Below, in pieces: positions 24,930-37,308 of a stretch of DNA of 64,000 nt. A program made the translations under genes and the position numbers. Each line of letters begins with the position of its first letter. The first letter of the stretch is position 1. Where the stretch lies: contig VZRR01002165.1 in NCBI GenBank assembly GCA_013398015.1, forward strand, positions 372,001-436,000. Direction: 5' to 3'. The notes under the pieces are model-generated. The model did no database searches, had not been told where the DNA came from, and saw nothing but the letters and a program-made list of their open reading frames with translations. This stretch comes from Oreocharis arfaki (Eukaryota > Chordata > Aves > Passeriformes > Paramythiidae).

Positions 24930-26039
24930 TTCAAACCAAAACATCATTTTCTTTCCCAGGGAGTTTCAAAACCCTTGGGGATCTCAAAGAAAATACATTT
25001 GGAAATACAGTCTTCCACAAAACAGAATTACTTTTCTCCAGGCACCTCTGCCTAGTAGCTTTTTTTTTTTAATTTTAATAAGGATTTGTTAAATGTTTCA
25101 AAACTACGGAGTTCTTTCCCATTCGATGTGCTCCAAGTTCAAAGAGGTACCACAACAAATTCACATTTGAAGTGTTGTCCTTGTAAAGGAGAGCATATTT
25201 GTCTGAGATTACAAACTAGTAGTTATTTTACTTTGTTATGGCATGTGCTTAATATATATGAATAAAATATTAACTAAATTACTGGTTTCTCCAGAGGCAT
25301 TGTGAGGCAAACTAAATATATGCCAATTCAGAAGGTAGTAACTGTTTTTGCAGGTGTACAGGATACTACTACAGTAGTTACTAGGCTGTATTTGCCTCTC
25401 AGAACATAGCAATTCGGAAGTAAATATGCTAAAATGAGCAGAGTTAACCAACAGAAACATGTATTTAAAAAAAAAAAAAAAAAGTAGCTGGTTCAAAGAT
25501 TCAAAATTAAGTGTTTTAAAGAAAAGTGTATGTCTAAATATTTGACAGCTAAAGGCCTTGGATCAACTTCTCGCTTAGAATAGGTTTCACTAATAAATTT
25601 TTGTATAATTCCTTTTCAATTTGTGCCAGGTTAAGTTAAAGCACAATTACCCTAAGAGATATTCAGGTGTGATCAGTAAGGCAGTCACTGCTCAGCAGCA
25701 TTGAACCACCTGAGCAATGGTGTCAAGCCAAACAGGCGAATGACTCATCTCCCAGTGCTGAGTGTTCTGCAAAGCACCAAGCACAGCACGTTGTTCCTGT
25801 GGCACGGAAATTTTTCCAAAAGTAAGAAATTTCCAACCATCCACCTGAAGAGAAGTCCAGGAAGAAACTCTACATTGCACGAACACCATGCGAGCCCTGG
25901 AACGCCTAACCCATTTTCCTCCTTCAAAACTAAGCTAAGCACATCACTTGACAAGGCAAATATCAAGGGTTCCACGACGTTCCTTCACAAGAATCTGCAA
26001 CTCTCTATTCTTAGAATTTTAAGCCTTTTTAAATACATA
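24930..26039. other. AT-rich sequence, nothing recognised
   Basis: Contains a 17-base A run at 25467-25483. The 135-codon plus frame starting at 25701 has an overlapping minus-strand frame of similar size and no family signature, so it is not called a gene. Confidence 0.5.
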
Positions 26040-26360
26040 AGTAGCTCTCACAGTGCTGGTATTAGGGCCAGAGTTTCAAAGCAGTTTAGCTCTTATTTTA
26101 GCACCTAAATAAATTGGCAGATTATCAAGTAGGCTCAAATGGTTGTCATTAAAGTATTTTCAGAGTGGGAAGGAGACAGAGCACAGATGTTTTGAACACA
26201 GTTTGACCCTATAATTTTCTCTATAAAGAATGTTGGAGTTCTGATCCCAATTCTAGGTGCCATTTAATTAAATCATCAAGCATTAGGATCCTAAAAAATC
26301 TCACCCTCAAGGAAAAGAATGTCAGCAACCCCACACTTAGAGTTAATGGGACAGAGACCG
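26040..26360. repeat. Possible ancient palindromic transposon remnant
   Basis: Near 26070 the words GAGTTTCAAAG and TTAGCACCTAAATAA occur, and near 26285-26312 TTAGGATCCTAAAAAATC and TCACCC occur, with GTTAATGGGAC near 26342. These resemble, in order and partly in inverted orientation, the cores of old palindromic DNA-transposon families that I recall from sauropsid genomes. The match is by eye and heavily degraded, so the family is not named. Confidence 0.25.
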
Positions 26361-27639
26361 CACTATGCTGACTTTATCTGGTTATATTGCAGTAGCTACC
26401 CCAGACCTGTGCATTAAGATCTGGCCTATAATGCACCTTTCTCACTTCAAGGCTTGGGCTTTGGCAGGAATCTCTCTGTTTGGGGCATTCAGTACAGCCA
26501 TCTACTACACTGCCTGCATCAGGCCAAGTTCTGCTGCCTCAAAATGATTTTATTCTTTCCCAGGTTTTTCACACAGTGCAAGGGATCTGGCTTGAGGGGA
26601 TCCCTCCACCCATAAGCATAGAAAAAGCAGCAGAAAATGTTAAATATACTGATAGAAATTCTGACCAACAGCAACTGCAAGCAATTTATGATATGGCACA
26701 TGATCCAGCATTAAAGTTATTCTAAATAAATAAAAAAAGGTATAGCAGTGTGACAAGAAAACATTGAACAATGAAAACCTTTGGCTTTGCACAATAAGCT
26801 GTTAAAACAGCAGAGGGGCCAAGATGAGGGGAATAGGGAATTGTGTGATGCAGGTTGCTGAAGAATGGTACATTAGAATAAGAAACTAAAACACCATAAG
26901 CTCCCTATATTGTGCACTCGGGTGCTTTATAATTATAGACTGGCTATGTGGCCTTTTATTGCCAAATTGAATTCTTTGAGTTTGGGATTTCTCCCCAAGC
27001 TTGGCGTTTTTCCAGCTGCTGACATGCTCTGCAGTGAGAGGTGGCACAGAGAGGGCATTTCTTTGTCCCCAGTTCAATTCATAAGATATGTGCTAGAGGA
27101 CTTTTTTCAAGTCATGATATATCTCCCTGATTCAATGGCAACTGACAGCTTCCACAAGGAGAATTGTAGGAATGGTTTTCTGGCTTTCTAGAGTAAACCA
27201 TCCCTGAACAGTGCTTTTCATCAGCTATTTTATTAACAGATGGCTACCATTTATATAATGGGACTCAGGGCCACAGAGGGAAGGAATAAGTTGACAAGCA
27301 TTACTGATAAAAAACCAAACCTGTTTCCCTTTCAACAATTTTAATCAAATTGTTCTAAATGTTTTCTCTCTAGAAATGCTTATAACTGATAATGAAATAC
27401 ACTTCGATCATACTTAAGTTAAAATATGCATTGTCAAGTAGCCTGGAGATTACACTTGCTCACATTCAAAAATTGTATTAAACTAATGATTGCTCATTAC
27501 AGAAATAATCATGTAAAGGTATAAACAAACAGAACTATGCAGGCATAACAACACAGTAGTATTTTAATATTTTATTAAATGCAAATTGCATGGATACAAA
27601 CATAGCAACCCTTAATTTCATTACCATTGTTCTGTAATT
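26361..27639. other. AT-rich sequence, nothing recognised
   Basis: No gene or clear repeat is seen. Frames up to 93 codons show no domain. Confidence 0.5.
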
Positions 27640-27830
27640 TTGGTACTAAATGTATTCCAAGCGGTGTTGCTCCAATGAAGCTCATTAACAAAATGTTGGC
27701 CATTTCACCAGCTTGCTGCTGCTCTTAGTTTCTCAACTACTCCTTATTGGAACAATTAAAAATGGGCCTTAATTAAAACTTTCAAATTTGATACCATGAG
27801 TTTGCTTAGTTCTAACTGGTTTTAATTTCA
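27640..27830. promoter_or_regulatory. Possible conserved non-coding element
   Basis: A complex, repeat-free AT-rich block with a palindromic homeodomain-type core TTAATTAA at 27769-27776, a CCAAT-like word and AACAATTAA (SOX-like) at about 27751-27759. This resembles developmental enhancers in texture. Conservation was not testable here. Confidence 0.2.
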
Positions 27831-30800
27831 AAAAAATCTCATGTGATACTTAACTTTTTGTCACACAAGTACGTCAGCGTACCAGATGTACCTGAAGGAT
27901 GTACATGGGTTCTCAGATTTTGGTTGGATTAGACAGAAAAATATTGCAAGAGCCCTATTCTAGAAAGCCTAGAGATCAATTGTACCGTTTCAGACACCTA
28001 AAGCAACAGCACCAGGGATCCTCCACACCCATACAGAGAGATGTTGGGAGATGTGCAGTATATGAAGAAATACTGAGAAAACTCATTTGCCCAAATCCTC
28101 ATTTTCTCCTTGCAGAGTTAACCATAAGTTCCTCTACCCAGAAAAGTCTTCAAGACTTTCTGAAATGATTAGTGACAAATAATTCGTGGGAAGCCAAATT
28201 GCTCCAGCTTACTCATTCAGTTATAATTAGAAACTGTCAAGAGCAGCCTCTGGACAGTTCACTCGTGCCTCAGCTAAAGGTTCTGTAAGAAGCTGCAGAG
28301 CTGTAGCGTGTCTTCCCCAAGCCATGATGGTGATGTCACCACATACCAACTCCATTAGAATTTAATTAATGATTGACATCCCTTAATACATCAGACTGAG
28401 AATGGAACTCCATCCCTTTTGAGATTATAACCTCACAGCTCGATTTTCAAAGGTCACAGATTTTTTAAAAAATCAATATACCTCGCAAAGCAGTATAAGT
28501 TTAGTATCTTGAGAGAAGAACCCAGAATAGTAACCTTTAGAAATCAGACATGAGTCAAGTATTAGCCCATGTGTCAGCAAATCAGATACTGAAAGTGATG
28601 CATTTTCTAAAGCAGAGCTCTGGAGAAGGCAGTGTGTGATCCTGCACAGGCTTTGAACACTCAAAGCTTTCACTACCTTGAAGAATAATCTTTGCTACAG
28701 AAGCTTTAAAGCAATATACTCTAATAAACACAATGTTAAAGAATTGAGTCCCTCAGCAGTCCAGAAAGGAATATTGTAACCCCTGAATATTTTAAATCTC
28801 ATTCAGATGGTCAAAGTGAGGTAGGAGGCCCTGAAGCCCTAATCAGATGTATTAAAACTGAAAGAAAATATCAGGCATGGGAAATGATTTTAATTAAAAT
28901 TTTAACACATACAAACACAACAAGTCCAACATTACTAAATGGAAATCAAACAACAGTATTTGGTGTTAAGGGACTGAATAATAAGCCACCCTTTAATCAC
29001 CCCCGTCTGTTCTTGTAAGTGCATACTTTGCAAAGTGTTATATTAATTCTAGGCATTAGAGAGTTAAGTATCCCACAGAGGATGCAAGACTTGCTGGCCT
29101 TACACCAGAAATAAAAGACTCTACTTTAATAAACAAATAAATTTATTAAATTTTTTTTTTTTAAATTTGCTTTCATTATTCATGGGAAGGCAACAGTCTG
29201 GAGGAGAATGCATGAAAATTTTTTTCTTTCCTTAAAAATGATATTTTAGGTTTCTGCTTTCAAGAGCTTTTCTAAAATCTATATTTTTTTTACAAGTATG
29301 ACTTAATTTCATCAGCTCTCAGATACAAAAATCATTACTATTAACAAAATAAGGAAGTCAATGTAGCACTTGAAAGACCTGATCTTCTGCATTTACTTCT
29401 AAGTGCACAACAGCTGCTACTTATGGCTTATTTCCTAGATCAAAATGTTTCCCAGCTCCTCTGTAATAGGCTGGCAACTTTAGTGTCAAGTTGTTTCGCG
29501 TTTTCTCTTCTTACTATCATATTTCTGTCACAATCTTTAAAGCTCTCCCACATAACAGCTTTAAAATGTCCTTTCTTGGCATCCCTTTGGAAGTACAGCT
29601 ATAGGAGCAGCAGGTATCAGGAGATGGAGTTGTATTTTGCATTTGGATTATAGAAAGCTCAAGGTACAACAGGGTGCACCTTTCTCCATTTATTTATTTA
29701 TCCCCTCCCATTGCTATGTCTACAGCTCCCACTCGGCTCATGATGACAGAATATTCCATTTTCTCAGTCCTAATGCTCCATTTTCCCACAGAGACATAAG
29801 ACACTCTTGAGATCGTACGAGCAAGTATTTTTTCTTAATTAAAGTGTAAAATTTACGTGTGGTATACGGGCTGAGAAAAAGAAAAGCTGTTAAAATGTAA
29901 AGAATTTGCTACACAAACACTCTTGTCATAGAAATTTCTTTGGTTCTTTCCAAGTTCCAGTCTCGAATTCTCCTGATAGGGCCATCTCTTTGCCATGTCA
30001 ACACATCTATCAGCTTTCCACAGGTCTGACGGATCTTCATCCTATTCTGTACTGCTTTAGGAAACCTTGCTGGGAAGAAAATGTTTGCTTTGGAGTCAGG
30101 TTTAGTCTTGCAACCTCCCAGAGCTTTCCTCTTTACATTTGATTCAAAGAGCAGTCAACAAAAACCACCAGCATCGCTTGGCTTTAATGACTATTTGTTA
30201 CTGCACAGTGGAAATAAAAAACTCTCTTGCTGTTATTACAGCCTCAGATCCCACACAGGCTGTTTTACATGATCTGCCAACACCAATAGGGTTATGTGAT
30301 AATTCTTCAATCTTATAACTATGCATTTCTTTTATTAAACAATGACTTTTCTGATAATATCTGTCAGCCAAACTCCTTGATTTCCACAGGACTGCACTTG
30401 ACAGATTGCCACATACCTACTACTTTAGACCAAGTAAGAAAAATGGCTTTTCAGTGCTGGCATCCTGTCTCCTCTTCTGAGTGAGAACAGAATGAACGCT
30501 TTTAGCTCTAGTTGATATCCCTGGCCAAGTGTCATCAATCCACTGAAACAGAAGCTCCTTTCAAGTCTTCTGGCTGTTTAAGGAACAGAAAGAAACTTTG
30601 CTATTATCTTCCTCTTTCTCCTCAACCACAATCTCAACTTCGAGGCAATAAAAAGCACTGAAAAATATCTTTGCACCGAGGAGGTAGTAAGTTAGGAGTT
30701 AGTTGCCTTTTTTGTTTTAAATCACAACCACAGTTGTTATCAACTCCATGATTAACTAGCAAAAAGTTTTTCAAGTTACAAAAAGGCATTTGAATACTGC

Positions 30801-31224
30801 TAAAACTTTACATATGCCATTTTCCTTTTTTGACAAAGCCCACTGTGGGGGAAAAAAACCCCTACCCCTTTGATTTGAATTTGGTTGATCCCAACAGTTT
30901 GGGTACGTAGTATGACTCACTTATATTTCCACTATGCTTTACATAAACTCTGTATAATCTTCAAAATAAGCCACAGATAATGATCTGTACTGCAACAATA
31001 CAGCCCAGGGTTTCCAACAGAAAAAGTACTAGCTCTCATGAAGTTTTCAAGTTTTGCCAAACATCCATGTGTATTTGAGTCTTCTGTGGACCCAAAGAAA
31101 ATACTGTGAGTGAATATCCACCCGTAATTCAGATGCATATTATTCCCCTCAGATGCAGAACTCTAAAAATTGAATTGTGATCAAAAGACTCAGAAATAGG
31201 TGCTGGGATAGAACAGGAAATTCA
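27831..31224. other. AT-rich sequence, nothing recognised
   Basis: No gene is seen. It includes T12 at 29151-29162 and a G5-A7-C4 tract at 30847-30862. The 89-codon plus frame at 27899 has no recognisable domain. Confidence 0.5.
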
Positions 31225-31940
31225 TATTCAAACACAGGCTGGGTGGAGAATGGATTTAGAGCAGCCCTGAGATGAAACACTTGGGGATTCTAGCAGCTGA
31301 GAGGCTGGACATGAGTCAATCATGAATTCTCAGCCCAGAAAGCCCAAGTGTGTCCTAGGCTGCATCAAAAGCAGCAGGTCCATGGAGGAGATTCTGCCCC
31401 TCTGCTCTGTTCTCATAAGACCCCACCTGCAGTCCTGCATCCAGCTCTGGGGTCCTCAGCTCAGGAAGGACATGGACCTGCTGGAACAACTCCAGAGAAG
31501 GCCACCAAGATGCTCCTCTGCTATGGAGACAGGCTGAGAGATGTGGTTGTTCAGTCCAGAGAAGAAAATATTCTGAAGAGATCTCTGAGCACCTTCCAAT
31601 ACCTAAAGAGGCTCCAAGAGAGCTGGTGAGGGACATTTTACAAGGGCAGGGGGCAATAGACAAAGACAGATAACTTTAAATAGAAACAAGGTAGATGTAG
31701 GTTAGATATGAGGAAGAACTTCTTTACTGTTAGGGTGGTGAGGCCCCGGCACAGGCTGCCCAGAGAAGCTGTGGCTGCCCAGAGAAGCTGTGGCTGCCTC
31801 ATCCTTGGCAGTGTCCAAGGCCAGGCTGGATGGGGCTCTGATCACCCTGGGATACTGGAAGGTGTCCCTGCCCAGGGCATGGCGGTGGGTACTAGGTGAC
31901 CTTTAGGGTCTCTTCCAACCCAAACTATTCTTTGATTCTA
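31225..31940 (+). mobile_element. CR1 LINE 3' fragment, sense, with 3' end
   Basis: This is the best-preserved CR1 copy in the window. The C-terminal reverse-transcriptase region is readable as CVLGCIKSS then ILPLCSVLIRPHLQSCIQLW and GPQLRKDMDLLEQLQRR at about 31345-31510, then a LKRSLSTFQYLKRL block near 31572-31610 in another frame, and RKNFFTVRVVRPRHRLPREAV near 31711-31770 in yet another. At least one frameshift on each side disables it. The 3' leader, ending AGGGTCTCTTCCAACCCAAA and TTTGATTCTA at 31931-31940, is the standard CR1 terminus. A 19-base unit is duplicated in tandem at 31754-31791. The 5' end is truncated. Confidence 0.93.
31754..31791 (+). repeat. 19-base tandem duplication inside CR1
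   Basis: GGCTGCCCAGAGAAGCTGT occurs twice with no spacer (31754-31772 and 31773-31791), followed by GGCTGCC. Only one unit is normal at this place in CR1, so it probably arose in this copy or its immediate source. Confidence 0.95.
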
Positions 31941-34732
31941 TTCCAATATCAGTTTAATGGCATATTTTTTTAATGAGACAGCACTGCTGCTTTAACCCAT
32001 CCACTGGGATCAACACCACTCCCAGTCCCCAGCAGGGCTCTACGCTGTTATCCTGAAGTGCCTGTCCTTGTGATTCACCTGCTTTCTCAAGCCTATTTCC
32101 ATTATTACATAAATCTTGTGCTCTGAAATGCCATCTTTATGCAAGTTTCAAGCACATATTTCATGTTTTCCTTCTTTAAGAAAACTGTAGCAGATAGTCA
32201 AAAAGTTTAGGAGACACCTGAAGATAATCAGACTCTCTGGAAAAGGCTGTGGATACCTGGAAAAAGTAAATTAAGAAACCGTAGATGACATCATATAGCT
32301 AGAAGTGAAGGCCTCTTGTGTTATGAGAAACACATTGATGAATAAAAGTTCAGAATTCAGTACTGATACTCCCTCTAGCTTCTGATAAAAACCTATAACC
32401 ATGAAGTAACAGGGAGCACTTTACAGTCTTGACACACTCCAAATGAAACTGCCTTGGACTCTCTGAAGTCCCATACATGGACTCCAAAGCCTGAGAAAGC
32501 CAGGAGTTAAAAAGTAAAATTACTGAAAATATTCTTGAATAATAGTACATTTTCTTCACTAATATTTGTATTACTCAACAATTCCATTGTGTCCCCCATG
32601 TCATCATGATCCTCCTTTCAGGAGCACTTGGTCATTAAAAACTGGTTTGTCTTGCCACCACTATTAACTCACTACCTGTGACCAAGGAAGCCAGCAAAAC
32701 GCGTCAAGTTTGTTTTTGGAAGGAGGAGATGGAAAAATTTTCATTGTTATACAAGGCAAGCATTCAAGTATACAAGAAATAACTTTTCTAGTACTAGTCT
32801 GTTGTCGAGCTACAGAAATCTTGAACTAATGACAAATTTCAATCTAATTAAGAAACCACTCTCACTCTTTGAAGCTGCAGACAATTGTTTCAAATGAAAT
32901 GGGCATGAGCTATATAATAGTCACCATTTCTACACCCAACATCTGCTTCAAAGCCTTCATTTCTTCTTATTTATATAAGAAGAGAATAAAATACTCACTG
33001 TCTCAACAAATAACATCTGCTGCAAGTTTCTTAGTACACAAAGCAATTGTGGAAACTTTCAGCAATTCATTCAGATGGGATAGTTGAACAGGCAGTAAGA
33101 ATGGGCTGTTCTACTCCAAAATAAACACTTCAGTAATACAGTACTCTGTAAATCACAGATTACAAACTTCTTATGCTACTTGTGGGAAATAAGGCTGTCA
33201 TACTGATTCTAATCAATATTGCCTTTATTTTCTTAACATATTATATAAAAAATACATTATGAAATTAGAGTGAAAATATCATGTTTTAGGCTGCCCTAGC
33301 CCATCATCTTTGGTTGTCTTATTTACCATTCAATACCATGATGTAACTCTGTACTTCAGACAATAATCCCAAACAACCTCCACTAGAGAGAGGTATATAA
33401 CTCATAACAACAATACATGAAAAAAAATTTAGCTGGAGATTTGCTAAATATGACAATGTGAGTCGACTCTTGGCAGCTTGGACATGAAAAATCTATGCAC
33501 AGCTTAATATGACTCTTATCTTTCTAATTGTCGAGATGAAGAACATTCTTCTTCTCTCTGAAATACTCTGGACATGAAGTATATATGTGTTTTGAGACAA
33601 CTCAAAACATATCAGTTTTATGGCTTATACATCCCCTTTTCCAAGAATCCTGATTGGTATCCCACATATATCACTCATACTATTTCCCTTTCTCTTGATT
33701 TTTATCTGGCTGAAGTGATGTAACTGGAAGAGATTGCATTAGCTGTGCTGGCATCTCTGGGCAGGAGCCAAACATTTCCATAGCAACTTAGTACTGCTAC
33801 ACTGCCTTGGTAACCGACTTAAGATAATTATTTATGATGTTTACCTGCACTAATGTTCTAATGCTGAATATTTTAGGAGATTAGAATTCTTAAATATATT
33901 TGCTAGTTTCATTAATAAATCAATATATGAATGGGCACATTTTTACGGTTTTGTGTAATATCTAATAAAACCCCTTCCCAGATACACATTTCAGTGTCTT
34001 CAGTCTGTAAGTGTCCTCAAACTGACTAAAACCACCAAGAAACCAAAACCAAGCTGTCAAGAAGAACAGATTTGTAAGGAGCAGAGGGGAAAAAAAAAAA
34101 GATAATCCATTTTTGTTAATGACCAAGATTTAAAGGAATTTTAAAACAATTTTATTTTCACACAATGTTGCAGTTTGAGATTATTTTCCTTGCTCAAAAG
34201 TCTGACTCAAAAGTCTTGAGACTCTGATTCAGTTCATCTTAACTGCATATAAGCCATATCTAACTTTTAATCAGATGTAATAAATAAATCAACACCGTAG
34301 ATTCAATTGTTTTGAACCTCAAACCTGTTTTTCTAGTGGCTGCATTCAAGACAACTTCAACCTGTGTGCTACCAGTTATTACCGTACCACAGATTAAATT
34401 GTAAATAGAAATTACAGGCTCTTCATATTCCTTGATAACAGTGGTTTGGATTTTTTATTTTAAAAATACTTTCCTCTTAATAAATTACAGTAGGCAGAAA
34501 ATTATTAGACCTTACTTAACTTCAAGTATTCTGCTTCTTTGGGTTTGAATTGTAAATGTGCCAAACATTTACAAACAAACCACAATAAAAAAAAGAAAAC
34601 AACGCACAAACCAAATGTATGAGATGCATAAGGCAATTTAATACATTATGTGACTGCAAGAGCAAGAACTGCACTAATAAGCACTTCCAAGGCTATTAAA
34701 AATAGTTTTTAAAAGACTCTTTTTCAATAAAA
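31941..34732. other. AT-rich sequence, short tandem duplication
   Basis: No gene is seen. A 13-base unit CTCAAAAGTCTGA at 34193-34205 is followed directly by a near copy at 34206-34219 with one extra T. Confidence 0.5.
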
Positions 34733-34885
34733 ATGTAGAATGGTTAAGGCTGGAAGGGAACTTAATATCTAGGTCCAATCACCCTGCTATGACCAGGGAT
34801 GACCCTCACTAGTTCAAGTTGCTCAAGGCCCATCCAAGCTGGTCTTGAACATGTCCAGAAATGAGCCATCTACCTTTTGGATAAG
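34733..34885 (-). mobile_element. CR1 LINE 3' end, antisense, short
   Basis: Read on the plus strand, the order AGAATGGTTAAGGCTGGAAG, a short variable piece, CACCCTGCTATGACCAGGGA, GGCCCATCCAAGCTGGTCTT and GAACATGTCCAGAAATGAGC matches the reverse complement of the terminal 150 bases of CR1. The reverse-transcriptase part is absent. Divergence from the usual CR1 terminus is considerable, so this is an old insertion. Confidence 0.85.
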
Positions 34886-37194
34886 GCAGAAAATATCCTA
34901 TTGAGTTAGTTTTAAGGTTATAAAAATTAGTATGAAATTTTACTGCTATAAAGCAGCAGTTGTACAGGTCTCATTTTTCTTATAGTTCAGTGTTATCTGT
35001 CTGCATTAAAGTGCTTGAGAGACAGCGAGCACATATGTTCATAACTGCAGACATTGAGTGTCTTGAAAAGTGCCAGAAAAGCACCACTGTGCCAAGATAG
35101 CAATCACTTAATGACATCGATTTCTTGTAAAACATTCCACACTAGGGAAACAGCAGTTATTTTTTTCACTGTCTGTTGAAAGCAGAGAACAGAGGTCTCG
35201 GAAAGAGTAGTGAAAGCAAAAGAATTTGATACCTAAAGTTCTAGTCTAAAGACATATTGTAGACATTGTAATTGTGTGGTCCTTTTTGTGTGAACAAAGC
35301 CTGAGCCACCAGTTCAATACGGGGGTATCCAGCAATAAGCAACGTGGCAGCTTTTCAACTTCTGAAAGAGCAGATTCAAAGTTTGATGGCAAGCTCTCTG
35401 AAAGTTAGCTGCCTGGCAGAGCTCTCTAAAATAAGAGAGAAGAATGCTGGAAAAGAGGAGTCTTCTTTAGTCTGGTCCCTGGAAGTGCCTGCAGTGGCAG
35501 GAGGCTGGCAGAAGGATAGACAGAAACATGTGAGGAACAGACAGACATGGAGTGAAAGATAAAGAGGCAGGAACATGACAGTACAAAGACTCGAAGGCAA
35601 GAAGCAGGAATATGATTTAAGGATGAATGAAGAGTTTCTGATAAATGGTTTAATCCAAAACTCATTGAGGACAATGCAAAGACTTTGAAAATGGTTTGAT
35701 ACGAGGCTTGTAATCTTAAATGACTGCATTTAGAATCACTGCTTGACCAGCATATCAAAACCCAGCGAGCACTCCTCAAAAAGTGACTTCATAAAACCTC
35801 TTCTAAGACGAAGATGCCACTGCTGCTTTGAAGATACAGTCATTAAAGGATGAAGCATGTGAACAGACAGTATGACTTCTCTCAAGTTTAACTATAATCT
35901 CCTTATTATTTCTTACTGAGTTTTTGAAATCTTCTCTGTTGAAAACAGAAAGCAAAACTGAGGAAACAGCTTAATCTAAAAATTACCGGTAGACTAACTT
36001 TAGTCTCAGCTCTTTTTTGTGTGTGTGTATGGGCACGATCATGACCAATTCTAACATCATTTAAGCTTTTTACTGTTGCATTTACCTGAACAAACACTGA
36101 AATGCGGTGTAATTTTCCTACCTTACATTAGCTGTTTGTTACTGCTGCTTGTCACACAGTGAAAAAAGCACATTTACTTTTGAAATTTCATTGTTCAGTT
36201 AAGAACAATTAGGAGATGTTCCTGTAAGGGAAAAATTCTTCTATCACAGGCTAAATTATATTTTTAAAAGGTATCTTTTTTGAAGCAAAGCAATGTTTTT
36301 GGATTAAGAAAAAAGTCAATGACACATAAAAAGTTCTGTACGAGTCAGTTCTGAAGCAACCTCAAATATGTACATAAGTCCATTCAAACACACTCATGCA
36401 CAATGACTCGACATAGATATTAGACACTGAATGAGGCATGCTTGCCCCAGAGAGGAAAATTCATCCTTGTTTCTATGGAAGGGCTCTGAACAGAAGCAAG
36501 GATGAAAAGTGATGTGTTCGTATTAACAGCTGACATTCAATTTTAGCAATCTCTGTTCTCCCTATAAGAGCCTAAAAAGATACAGGCTATGTGCTCTAAA
36601 GTGCAGCCAATGTCCTACAGTGTTTTTTGGGTTTTTTTAGTTTGATTTTGAACAATTGTGTAAAACAAGACTGCAGTGTTTGCGAATGACGAATAAAAAA
36701 ATGCAGTTTAAGAGTATGAGGCACCAATAGAGAAGGGAGATTTGTAGAAGAGTTATCCACCTCGGATATATGGAAGACAAGAAAATACAGCACAACTCTC
36801 AGAGGTGTTTTGCCTGGCTATAGACTGGACAGTGCAGACCAAGATCATTTCCAAGGGGACACAATTTATACTGTCTCATAGTGCTTTACTCCACAAATGA
36901 ATACAATCCAATCACTGAGCAGTTCCAGGAATGGTGCCAGCCTTTTATGAAGAAGTGTATCAGTCAATCATTCAGTCCCACAGAATGAGCACTCATTTTG
37001 TATATTTAATGACCTAATAAGAGCCAGAGTGTTCGTGTATTTACCAGTCCAAATAGAAGTCAATGACTGGGAGCAAAAGAAATAAAAGTCTCCTGATATA
37101 TTTCAGTGCAAAAATTATTAAGCAGGGCAGGAAATCCAAGGCATGACCCAGCTAAAACTAAGTTATAACATTTCACATATTTCTTCGTACAATT
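34886..37194. other. AT-rich sequence with a purine-biased part
   Basis: No gene is seen. From about 35340 to 35640 the plus strand is purine-rich (GAAAGAG, GGCAGG, GAGAAG words), producing two overlapping minus-strand 117-codon Ser/Leu/Cys-rich frames that are composition artefacts. A T6-G3-T7 tract lies at 36623-36638. Confidence 0.45.
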
Positions 37195-37199
37195 AACTG

Positions 37200-37308
37200 C
37201 GGTGGGGTTTGGGATCTTTTGGGCTTTTTTATTAGTTTGCTTTATGGTTTTCTTTGGTTTTGTCTTTTCTGTGGGTTTCTTTTTGTTTGTTTGATTTTTT
37301 TTTTTTTT
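37200..37308 (+). repeat. T/G-rich low-complexity tract
   Basis: About 110 bases are nearly only T and G, with GGGTTT, GGTTTTG and TTTGTTTG units, ending in a 14-base T run at 37295-37308. It is the mirror of the A/C-rich tract at 4255-4345 and may be a degraded reverse-oriented A-rich tail. Confidence 0.75.

Noticed and set aside
25701..26108. 135-codon plus-strand frame
   Set aside because: No domain, signal or recognisable similarity. Opposite-strand frames of 65 and 76 codons overlap it, and the length is within chance for 64 kb.
35376..35779. Two 117-codon minus-strand frames
   Set aside because: They overlap each other in different frames and are Ser/Leu/Cys/Phe-rich because the other strand is purine-rich.
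36018..36030. TG microsatellite
   Set aside because: Only about five units, too short to list as a repeat.
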